A model generated the notes under the pieces. It was given only the letters and a program-made list of their open reading frames with translations. It was not told the DNA's origin and ran no database searches. Of a stretch of 64,000 bases of DNA, positions 1-64,000 are shown piece after piece (the stretch's first letter is position 1; each line of letters begins with the position of its first letter). Made by a program: the position numbers and the translations under genes. The DNA comes from Eutrigla gurnardus. Lineage: Eukaryota > Chordata > Actinopteri > Perciformes > Triglidae. The stretch is taken from the NCBI GenBank assembly GCA_963514095.1, contig OY741273.1:17993465-18057464 (forward strand). Reading direction: 5' to 3'.

Positions 1-70
<70 letters not shown>
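1..70. repeat. (CA)n microsatellite, truncated by window edge
   Basis: An uninterrupted CA run of 35 units from the first base. Confidence 0.98.
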
Positions 71-74
<4 letters not shown>

Positions 75-145
75 TGAAAAGAAGGCTCTTAAAAGATAAT
101 CGATGAACACTTGACCTTGTAGTTGTTTTTATTTTTAGACACAAC

Positions 146-177
146 CACACACACACACACACAGGCAGGCAGGCAGG
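146..177. repeat. Short CA tract with (CAGG)4
   Basis: CA repeat at 146-163 running into four CAGG units at 162-177. Confidence 0.9.
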
Positions 178-683
178 TAGACAGCAAACACATACACGGG
201 CTGTTGCTGTGTGAGTTAGTATTTAACTTGCTCGCTGCGGTTTAGAATGTTTTCAGTTTGACTTGCTGGTGCTTAGGGGTTAAAACACGCAGGTTAATGC
301 ACAGCTGTGTGCTGTGATCAGTACTATTGCTCAACCCAAGTCGTGTGTTCAGCTGAACTGCAGCTCAATATGAACTCGATGCCTGCGTTTCCGAGGCATG
401 TTGCATGATACTAGCATTCACAATCCAATTCTAGGATTCCCTACAGGCATTTGACTTACTTTTTCAGTCTATAATGTATTCAGAATAAAAAGTCATGGAA
501 CAACTTGACACATTTAATACTTGGGTGTATTAATTACTAATAACCTATATCCCATTTTATTTCCCTGCAAATGTGTACTAAAATTGTTAAACATGCAATG
601 AATTACTTTCACACTTTATTTCTAAGGCATTACTTCATTCTAGTCTAGGGCAGTAACGTGCTTAAAACGGCAAGAGACATAAA

Positions 684-880
684 AACTTTAAAGGAGCAAT
701 ATATGACTTTCAGAGCATTGATGTAGATATATAGTGGAGTAATGTCTTCATAAGCAGAGAATGAAGTCGCCATCCCTCTGTGTGTGTGATTATTCCAACT
801 CCTTCCTGTTTTGTCATACATGCTTTTAGTGCATGTGATGGTTACCTCACTGCTGCCAGTCATCACCGAAACGTAGCACC
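684..880. repeat. Dispersed fish repeat fragment (candidate)
   Basis: The block AAGGAGCAATATATGAC ... GAATGAAGTCGCCATCCCTC ... CTTTTAGTGCATGTGATGG resembles a non-autonomous element I recall as frequent in teleost genomes. Recognition is by memory of sequence pattern only; no terminal repeats or target duplication were defined. Confidence 0.35.
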
Positions 881-997
881 CACACTCAGGTCAACTCATG
901 ATACAATTTAAACATGTCAGCATGCCTTTAACCTAGAATAATAGCACAAAAAAAGAAAACATGAACCAGTCATGGAATAAAAGAGGATGCTTTAAAC

Positions 998-54642
<53,645 letters not shown>

Positions 54643-56359
54643 CGCAGACATCACGGCTGGGAATCCCATATACGCAACGGAGCTGGAAACAATGCGCTCA
54701 CAGCGCCTTCACGCTCGCTCGGCTGACCTGAGAGCGGGCACAACGACGCGGCACCATCAGCGAACGGACGAGCGGAATCAGACAGGAATCAATCTTCGTG
54801 GAGCGCGTGAGTCCAGGAACGTCATATGTTGTACACGCCCGACATATCTGTGTCTAAACCTCCCAAGAAGAAGATGATGAAGAGGGAGAAGTGGAAACGT
54901 GGCTCTTTCTCTTCATCGTCATTTTCATCCCGGGCTACTTGGCGTCAAATCAAAGTTCCTTGGCTGTCTGGCTCTGGCGTGGGACGTGTTGTCTCAGGGT
55001 CCCCTCTGTCTCCTCCTCAGCAGTCTCTCCTCCTTTCCTCCTCCGCTGCACAAAATGCCAGAGAGGAGGGGGGGGGGGACGAGGAGGAGGAGGGAGGAGG
55101 AGGGCGGATAGGTGGATGATGAGGGGATGCTGAAGGATGGAGACCTCTAGAGTCTGAAGTTCTCTTACACAACCTGAGCATCCTTCAACAAACATCAAAC
55201 GGCTCGTTGATGCCCTCTTGTTAGGTGTTACCCTCGGCAACTTGATGGCATTAATTTAATTAATGTTGCCTGTAATGGAAATCTTGTTATGAGCAAATGT
55301 GAGTCCTATATGGATCTGCAAGGGTGTATAATCCATTTTTGGAATATTATTATAGGGAGAGTGTTATGTTAAGATATTTTTGCAATCTGATATCACTATG
55401 ACATTAATGTTATGAGTTACATTTACATTTAACAGTGCGCTTCACTTTTTTTTTACACTTGGTTAATCGTTGGAAACATCTTTTAAAGCAAAAAAAGTGC
55501 CGAAAAGCTTCAATTTTAAAATGTAAAGATTCTGCTTTCTTTGCCAGGCGTGATACTAAAGTGAATATCTTTGGGGGTTTTGACTGTTGGGCGGACAAAA
55601 CAGGCAACGTGATGACATCACATCTGCCTCATGCTGTCAATTGACATTTAATAGAACAAACAATTCATGGACGAATACTGGAAATCGTCTGCAGATTAAT
55701 TTGTAATCAATGCAGACCTAAAGCATTATTTTTATATTTGTATGAATTCACTGTTCACCTATGGTGATACACATTACATGTACTTGAATGGATTTGAATG
55801 ATCAGGCTATCCTGGTTTGATTTCCAATCCAATCCACTTTTATTTCACACCAAAACATCAAAACATGAAAAAATAAAATGATATCATTTCTAGGCCATTT
55901 CTATTTTGCAGGCTCTGATGACGCATGCTTGTGATCAAAGGCCTTTAAACATTTGTCTTGAACCAGAAGGCATGTTTTTGCACGCTTACCAGCTTTTATT
56001 TGTCGACCAGCTTGGCAATTTCAAGGATTATTCTATCAATCTTTTCCAAAGCTGCCATACAAGATTTATCACAACACCGGCTTTGGGTAAGTTATTTCAC
56101 GAGAGCGGCGTGGTTCTAAAGTTAGGTAAACAAACAGCAATGGGGGGGGGGGGGTTCTGCTGTCTGCTGCTCTCAGACCTTGACACAAATTAATCCCCCC
56201 CTCCCCTCTTCTGTGCTCAACAATCTACAGAAATAACAAAAGGATTTTCACTCGCCAGTGGCCCCTCTGCTCTCTCTCACTCTCTTTCCCCCTCGAGTGG
56301 CCTGGTCCTCAGCACCAGCCCTGCTCCATTCCTTTCCGTTCCAATAACTAGATAGCTTG

Positions 56360-56376
56360 AAAAAAAAAAAAAGTCT

Positions 56377-56409
<33 letters not shown>
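56360..56409. repeat. A-run followed by (CA)n
   Basis: A13 (56360-56372), a short spacer, then CA units to 56409. Confidence 0.93.
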
Positions 56410-56411
<2 letters not shown>

Positions 56412-59400
56412 ATCTCGCTTTTTCTTCCCTTTTTTCCTCAGCGCAGACACAAAGGAAGGCGTGTTAGCAGAGAACCCTTGATGAGACACAGAGGGCGCAA
56501 CAAAATGCACACAAACATCATGCCAGATGTCGCAAGAGGCAGACTAGGACACGGTGACGCGCTGTCTCGTGTGCTCAGGTATTTTGTTGTTAATGGCACT
56601 CATCTGCGTCTTTTCCCTTCGCTGGCGTCGCTCTGTTTTGTGTTTCCGGTTGAATATGAAAAAGGTCACGGTCTCATTGCGACTCATCTCAGAAGCATGC
56701 TCCGACACAGAAGTATGTACTCTAAACTGCCGCAATATCGGCTTTCAAACTATGATGGATGGCTGGTTGTGGACGCGTTTGCAATCACCGCAGTCCTACT
56801 GTAATCCAAGTTCGGATAAAAAAAAATACAGAAAAACACTTGATTGAAAATGCACCTGATAGCCAACATGTATTACATTTGTGCTGGATCGGACAGAAAG
56901 ATGAGATCTGGAGGCCGGGTAGAGTATGCAGCAGCGCAAGGCGTTACAGAGCACTGAGGTTATCATGACTGCTCCTTTAAAAGATGACCTCACTTAAAGG
57001 GATGACACCCCTGCATAAAATACGGGGTGGGTCCATCGTGAGAAGTGGCGATTCGGCGATTGGGTTGCTCGTCTCGCGTGCAGCGCAGAGAGCGCCGTGG
57101 GAGGAAACCCGCCTGTGTTTGGTGGCTTGGCCTCGGTGCATGATATAGCACCCCAATGCAGATGGCCTCACAGATGGTTGATATTTATATCACGGGGGCC
57201 CTGAAAAGTCACTAGTGTGGAAACTGCACTTCACAGCACACGAGTTGCGAAATGTATTATGACGCATTAGGAGAAATATGTTGTTTTAGAACAACATTTG
57301 CCGTATTGGCTGCTCCTTTTTGAAGCGATGACGTCGTTTGACCACCTTTTTTTCTCTGCTTTTCAGCACATGAAAATGTAATCCTCCTAAGTGCAAGGTC
57401 CATGATTTTTTAAAAAATCTTCCAGACCCAACACAGCTTGCATTTTAGCTGGAAGCACTCTTGACTTATGTACTTAAAGTGGATTTGCAATATAAGTTTG
57501 GGCAACAAGATGCTCCTCAGACACGGAGTGCCTCGACGAGAGTGTTCCCGTCCGCCGGAACAGCTGTATCTCCCTCATCATTACATCATGGGGACGTGTT
57601 AATGTTTTGTCGACGCGCAGGACGACACCCTGGAAACATGCGGGCCCGCCGTGGATGCCTGGATTTGGCCACCTCTCTCTCCTGACCTCAGGGAATGAGA
57701 GAAGTGGATAGTTAAAAGGATTCTTGAGTAACAATATGGACGTAGAGAGAGAGAGAAAGAAAAAAAAACTCTTTTGTTTAGGCCTCTCTATTTTTAGCGA
57801 CCAGTGTGATGCTCCACCGTCAGTGTTTCACGGCTCGCAGACCCTTTATAATTTAATGAGGGAGCGGGCGGCCCTCGGAGATTTATGGTGAGCGTCTCAA
57901 GGCGGCATTGGCCACTCGGCTTATTGATCCAAATCTGACGTTTGTTTATGGGTCAGTAAAGCTCTCTCCCTCTGGTACCAATGCAAAACCCTGCAACATT
58001 TAAATTGTCAGCTCCTTCTGGAGCCAATAAAATAAATGCACTCCCGGTCAATGTTCATTATTTTAGTCTCTCTTTAAACATACAGGGACCCTGACAGCCA
58101 GTCAGAGACGTGTTAAACAGCAGTGCCATGTAGCCTGCTGTAAACGCTTTCTTTCCTTTCCCTGTCTCATACCTGCATATGCCTTTACAGAGGCAGGTTG
58201 GGCAATCTATAGGAGAAATCAAGTTCTCAGTCCAACCTCATGTGACTTCTATTTTATCACATTGTACACATCTGTGTTAAAGGCGAAGGAGCAAAGGCCC
58301 GTTCTATTTCCCATCATCCCCCGCTCCGCATCCTCATGAGGGCGGTGCTCGTCTCCTTGTACCGTAAAAAAACCCAGCGAGTTCAAAAGTGGATGTTCCT
58401 CCTCAATTTATTTATGAGCCTTTCACAGCAAACATGAGCCGGAGAAGGATAGAGTTTCAAAAACATGTTATCATGCTCTAATTAAAAGGCGAGGCAGGCG
58501 AACTGCATGGAATCCAGGGTCCCGGCAGCACGCTCCAGTGTTGGTTTGCATCCGTTAGTCTGCGGTGAATGGGTACATGAATCAGCTGAATGGGAATGAT
58601 TGAATGAATGAATTCATCGAGCAAAGCAAGAGTAAATGGCATGCATAAACCAAGCACACATGATGGTGTCATTTGGAGGAGCGAAATAAGACTGATTGTT
58701 GGTTACTTGAAAGCACATGACTCAGACTTTGGGGGGAAAAAGTAATGATGTTAAATTGTTGCCTGCACCAGTTCAGGATAAACAGATCAATCACGTTCAA
58801 ATATAATTTCAAGCACATTGTACGTTGCATTAGAATTTTGTTTTCCTCATCGCTGGCAATTTCCACACCAGCAGTTACAGGAAAATGCTGCATCCTGCCC
58901 GTTTCCAGCATATAAAAAAAAGAAAATTCCAATACATTTTTAATTAGAAGAGGTTGTTTGGGCCATTCAGACATTAGTGTGAGAGCATGAATGAACACCG
59001 TACTACCATATGTAGCTATACATGTAACCTGAGAGCTGCAATAATTTAAAAAAATAATAGAATGATAAAAGTCTAACAATTATTCCATTTTTAACATAAA
59101 ATAAACCCCATGCAACCAGCCAGATATACAGAATTAAAATAAAAATGGATAATTTTTCAAAGCCATCCTGACAATTTACATAATTTCAGCAAAACAAACT
59201 ACTTGTAAGCTAATTTGTACATTATTGCAATGATCTACTGAGAACAAAAATAGCACTAGAGCATAAAATGAAATCTTCTGTGACTCATGTCGCTCCCTCC
59301 AAGACCATCTTCCCGTTTCTATCGTCACCGTTCAATGAGGGCCTATTTTTCTGACACGTAAGCTTGCATGAATGAAGAACTGTGGCGGCTGGATAACTCG

Positions 59401-61301
59401 ACCACAGCTAACTGACTTATGTAAGATGAGAAAACAATCTTTATGCTCATTACTAGGACATTCGAGTAGCCTTTTGTGGGGAGCTTAGAATACTACATTG
59501 AACCTAGCAAATTAGCTGATTAGCTTCGGATTTAAACGCAAATTGAATGCCGTCTTTGTCATTGATTGCTTTGCCTCTTCAGGTTTATTGACACTGGGCG
59601 GAGAGCCTGCAAGCCCGTTTTTCATTTAGCAAACAAACAAGGCCAGCCTGATTGAGGACTAAGCTGGAGGTGGGGGGCGCAAGTGAAGTGTTGAGGCTGT
59701 TTGATTTGGCTGATTTTGAGATTCCCCTGCCCCCTTCTGCTCTGTGCGAATCCCAACCACAACTGCTACTACGGTTGCCCCCTGATGAAGTGGTCTCCAT
59801 CCGTTGGGGGAATGAGTGATGTGAGCCACATGGCGGTCAATCAGCAGACACTTTGCATCATACTGTATGTCAGGTGTGGGTGTAGCTGGAGGGCATCTAT
59901 CACACAAATATCGATTCGTCACTTGAGGAAATGACCACGCTGTGGACAAACACATTGACCAAAGGCTATATTGACCAAAGGTTCCCTTCAGTCTCACCCT
60001 CTATAACCAGACAACAGAGCAACTAAACATTTAGGAGCTGGGGTATGCATCCAACAGAAACTGAAGCGTAATTCTTCACAAAAAATAATGTGAAGGGCAA
60101 CTGGGCAAAGTGATACTGTGCGTTACAAAGGTGAAGGCTTCTTTTGTGATGTCAAGGGGCTTTTGAACAAATCTGTTCCATTAGTGTGTTAAACGACTGA
60201 AGGATGCTTCACTATCCCCTTACGCTCGCCACGGCCAATGGAGCCTGCAAGGTCAAATGTGCCGTTGCGTTTTCCAAAGGACAATTTATACCAAAAGATT
60301 CTTAGGAAGGGCCGAAAAGGATTTTGATTTATAGTCATGAAGGAATCAGATATGGAGAGAGGTTTACATGTATATAAATAAAGTGAATATTTTTTTATGG
60401 TACTTAAATTGGTAGTGATGCACATTGATTTGCAAAAAAGAGATAGTGGATCATTTTGCAGAAAAAGAGCCAGATGTTTCCCTCAGGGGTCGGTGGAGAC
60501 CAAAACAGAGCAAAAAAAGGAGAGTGAATGTTGGACTTACATTCATGAAAGACATGCATTGGACATGAATTACCGGTAAATTAATTTGCATGTAAGCCAA
60601 AATATTGAAAGCTTAATTTTAAGTTTGTGAGTAAGTTTATATTTTCACCACAGCACTTTTTTGTATTATTTAATTAATTAGTCACAAATCAGTAAAGGCA
60701 AGGCATGATTTCTAGGAAATATTGTACCATATTTTTCATGTTATTGTGCCATATTTTGGCAGTTTGACAGTGGTCAGCAACTGAGGAGAGACTGGCTCAC
60801 TATGGCTATTGTGCTACTGCACAGGCCTGATTTTATGCTTTAATTATTTCCTCAACATGATGATAAGGGAACTCTCCCTTAGCAAAAGCCAATGTTATGT
60901 TAAAAAATAAATAAATAAAGGACACGTAGAGCTGGAGAACAAAATGAGCTGTGCAATATTTCTTTTCTTTTTTTTTTAACAAGGCACAAAAAATGATGTA
61001 GGATTATGTTGTGTGTGCTTTCGGGGCCGTCTGAATAACTCCCGAATTGGAAAAAGAAATCATTTTCTAAAGGGAAAAAAAAACACATTGGTCACAGACA
61101 ATTCCAGGCCCATGAACTGGGGACTTTTCTAAAGCCCAGGCAATTTTCCAGAACAACTATTGGCTGAGGCGTGACTGATGCACTGACCAGTGAGGCAAGA
61201 TCATTTCTTTGACAAGCTTGACCAAGAAAGAGTGACAAGAAATGAAAAGTTCAGCATCAAGCAATGATACCCTTATCTGCCAATGTGGACCATGGGGCAA
61301 G

Positions 61302-61325
61302 CACACACACACACACACACGCACG

Positions 61326-61421
<96 letters not shown>
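61302..61421. repeat. Long (CA)n microsatellite
   Basis: About 60 CA units with three CGCA interruptions at 61320-61332, upstream of clmp. Confidence 0.98.
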
Positions 61422-61424
<3 letters not shown>

Positions 61425-63094
61425 GACCTACTCTGTCTGAGTTCATTTGGGCTACTTAGCGTCCCCAGTAGGAAGCTGCTAATCATGCCGAGGCGATTTG
61501 AGGACCATCTGCAGGCGACCAGCATTTACACACTTACACATATCGGTCAATAAATCGGCCTGCCCATTCAGAAACGGCATCCAAAGCCGGCGATTGGCTC
61601 TGTGTGAGTAATTGACTCCAGCTCTCACAACAGTTGAACACGTGTGTGTAAAATTAAATGTCTTTTTTCAGCCAAATTCCGATAATTAATATTGCCTGCC
61701 AACTCGTATCAAATTGTTTTTTTTTTTTTTGTTGCTTGACGATGGGGTGCTACAGCAACAAATGATCAAAAACAGAGTAGGCGACTTTATGGATAAAAAG
61801 TGAATTTCTGGTTATCACTGCTTCGATTCATCACCTTTCTGGCTGCGAACACTAGTCTCCATCTCTGTCACAGTCTGTGTACAGGTTTCATTTGTCACTA
61901 ATGTTAGCTTTCTAGCCTGCTTCTTCTTTGTGGTGAAGGCGCAAACACCAACGTTCTGGTTTTATCCAGGCCAGCAATTTTGGGAAAATCACATAACTTC
62001 AGTTTAAGGTCCTAGAGGTGCCTCCGTGATGTCTCTCTTGATGCTGTGCCTTCTTTCTCACAGACAAGTTTATTCATGGTCTTCCTAATTCGTCCTGATG
62101 GGATCCCGTCGTGAGGCACCCAGTCACCGCTTGGGTAGGATGAGTCAAGACGAGGTTCCATAGACGACGAACATTAGCTGGAGAAAATAGGCACGGGTAA
62201 CCTCTCGTCTCCCGGGAAGGCTCGCCTATCCGAGGTGGAAAACTCAGCCCTGCATGTGTGCTTTCCAATATCGCAGGTAATGAATATGATAATGAAGGCT
62301 TGGTCGGCCTCATGTGTCAATCATGTTCGAATCAGGTAAACTGGCGCGCGCTATGAAAAAAGTATCACGCTTGGGTTGATGCAAACGCTCCTGAGACACG
62401 GACAGAAGAAACACAATCAAGTGCAGCTACAAGTCCCGGGGTCCTCTGGGATGCCTCGCAGCTAACTCTAAATAGAGATTGCTTCAACCTCCTGCTCTGA
62501 AAATAGTGCCCCATTTCCATTTATTCAAATGCACCAACCACAACAGAATTGGTTGGATTTTACATGCGTGTACTTTATGAAAAGATGCAAAGAGGTTGAC
62601 TCTAAAATTAGATATTTGACATTGAAACATTTGACTATTGTAACAAATAACGCAAATGAGCAACTAAGTAATGGCGAGAGCTAGCGATGAAGATCCCCTG
62701 GCATCAGCTTTGAAAATGTATACTGGTTTGCAGAAACACAGTGCCACGTAAAGCTATGTAGCCTAACAATGATTACTTTCCAATTTGCTCTTGCTGCTGA
62801 GCGATCCCAGAACCCATCTATGCTATCGGGGTTATTTCTGGGATTCCGGTGAATCCAGTGGATATCCGGGGCCCGACATTGTTTGCAGTCCCACATTTAA
62901 AACTTAGATTTTCAGTGTTATAATTACACGTCCTTTTTGTTTTAATGTCAGGAAATGTATCCTAATAGGTAATTAGCAAGCATTAGCCAACTGTTCAGTA
63001 ATTCATTGATTAGCAGGTTAGGGCTAAAGAGTACTATACTAATCGAAAAACATGGGCTTTCAATATCCTGCACAATATATTTATTTATATAATT

Positions 63095-63238
63095 TATTGC
63101 CTTTTACATCATGGCGAGGGGACTACAGATGAAAACTAGCCTTCTGGCTAATTCTGGCTTTTTTATCCATGTGTAACCATGTGTTTTATGAAATTGCACT
63201 GTCCCCTTTTAAATAAACTAATTCTAATTCTAATAAAT
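63095..63238 (+). mobile_element. 3' end of a non-LTR retrotransposon (L2/Maui-like tail)
   Basis: The segment reads GGCGAGGGGACTACAGATGA, AAACTAGCCTTCTGGCTAAT, then GCACTGTCCCCTTTTAAATA and AAACTAATTCTAATTCTAAT. This is the usual 3' UTR form of fish L2-type LINEs (gggactacagatgaaaa-tagc ... tgg-ctaa ... ctgtccc-ttttaaataaa) ending in short tandem repeats. No ORF2 remains, so it is heavily 5'-truncated. Confidence 0.6.
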
Positions 63239-64000
63239 CGAAGCTTTACAAGCATACTTGGTTTTACAACATAGTCAACATTAGCCAAAGTGGTGGGAAA
63301 TTAATCTCTTATTATTGGTTAAAGACGTCAAAATCTCACATTGCTGCATGGGAAATAAATGGTGAACAGAATAAACTGTCCTAGGGCATGATTCTGAATG
63401 ACAAAATAATGTTATCTTTTCAGAAGAAATCCTTGTGAACAAGCCTGTGAACCAGAGCGCATGAGAGATGTGATTGCATCCTGCATCGTCCCGGATATCG
63501 GAGGGTTCTCTGTGCTTGAAAGTGCTGTTTATTCCCGATGTGACACGTTCTCACATGTAATGAGCTCGGACACCAAACTGGGGTTTTATAAGAAACAAAT
63601 TACAACCTAGCATGCAGCTGTCACTTTGCTTTAGTCAGGAGGGCCACCCACTAAATATCAGCCAGCTCATTACTGTCCCGAGCGTTGTGGCTGCTGCACA
63701 TTAAAACAGAAATCCATTCTAGAGGTAATTCTAATGAAGACTCACTGTGATGTAACGGCAGATGAATCCTGGTATGTATGTATTATGTATATATTCACCT
63801 TGCATTTCAGGATGTTTTGATACGGTACATCATTCTGAACCGGTGTCCAAAACACTTAATGATATTTGCTAAAATGTATTACGGTATAGGAAAGTGTGTC
63901 AGGCCTAATGCTCCTCTCTTCTATTGTGAAAGTCAGTTTTACTGAATGTAAACTCACAAGATAAGGTTAAACAAGGTATTTCCTTTTTTTTTTTTTTTTT

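Larger units (their letters stand above)
1..997 (-). other. clmp: clmp intron 6 (5' part; continues beyond left edge)
   Basis: Non-coding. It opens with a CA repeat (1-70), then a short CA tract (146-163) with (CAGG)4 (162-177), and holds a repeat-like block at about 684-880. The exon-6 donor lies at 997/996. No other exon-like segment was seen, so the last clmp exon must lie to the left of the window. Confidence 0.7.
54851..64000. other. Region upstream of clmp; no gene recognised
   Basis: Intergenic or distal promoter DNA. It holds a purine/pyrimidine-rich block just upstream of exon 1 (55005-55125), a CA repeat (56379-56409), a long CA tract (61302-61421), a LINE 3' tail (about 63095-63238) and a terminal T-run (63986-64000). 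In human the neighbour on the 5' side of CLMP is, from memory, the divergently transcribed GRAMD1B, but no exon of it is recognisable here. Confidence 0.6.

Noticed and set aside
54891..55133. Hydrophobic plus-strand frame (ETWLFLFIVIFIPGYLASNQ) that looks like a signal peptide upstream of exon 1
   Set aside because: The first codon is GTG, and there is no ATG between it and the upstream in-frame stop (TAA at 54855). No donor of good quality follows and the frame ends in a G-rich repeat. A divergent first exon is possible but unsupported.

Overview
The window is vertebrate genomic DNA, most likely from a ray-finned (probably percomorph) fish. The signs are long CA/TG microsatellites, short exons separated by large introns with GT-AG ends, and degraded fragments that look like repeats common in fish genomes. 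There is no operon structure, and most open frames are chance frames in non-coding DNA or translations of microsatellites.

One protein-coding gene can be supported: clmp (CXADR-like membrane protein, CLMP/ASAM/ACAM) on the minus strand. I assembled six exons by splice sites and phase. Exon 1 (signal peptide) is at about 54.62-54.65 kb, exon 2 at 10219-10370, exon 3 at 5627-5831, exon 4 at 3043-3213, exon 5 at 1572-1694 and exon 6 at 998-1139. All junctions agree in phase and give about 272 continuous residues: signal peptide, V-type Ig domain, C2-type Ig domain, one transmembrane helix and the first part of an acidic cytoplasmic tail. The last coding exon (about 100 residues in mammalian CLMP) and the 3' UTR lie beyond the left edge, so the gene is incomplete here.

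Layout: 1-997 is intron 6; 998-10370 holds exons 6 to 2 with introns of 0.4 to 4.4 kb; 10371-54620 is a 44-kb intron 1; about 54.6-54.9 kb is exon 1 with a CpG-rich promoter-like segment; 55-64 kb is upstream intergenic DNA. Intron 1 and the upstream region hold microsatellites, two minisatellites, a solo-LTR-like element (about 35.35-35.89 kb), MITE-like fragments, an intronic CpG cluster (about 38.47-38.64 kb) and a possible alternative first exon at 14348-14489. The 3' tail of a LINE lies near 63.1 kb.

I found no CRISPR array, bacterial-type gene, rRNA, intact tRNA or second convincing protein-coding gene. Repeat family assignments are from memory of fish sequences and were not checked against a library. 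The most useful results are the exon-1 assignment across 44 kb, the possible alternative first exon, the weak exon-6 donor with a short retained-intron reading frame, and the CpG and LTR elements inside intron 1.
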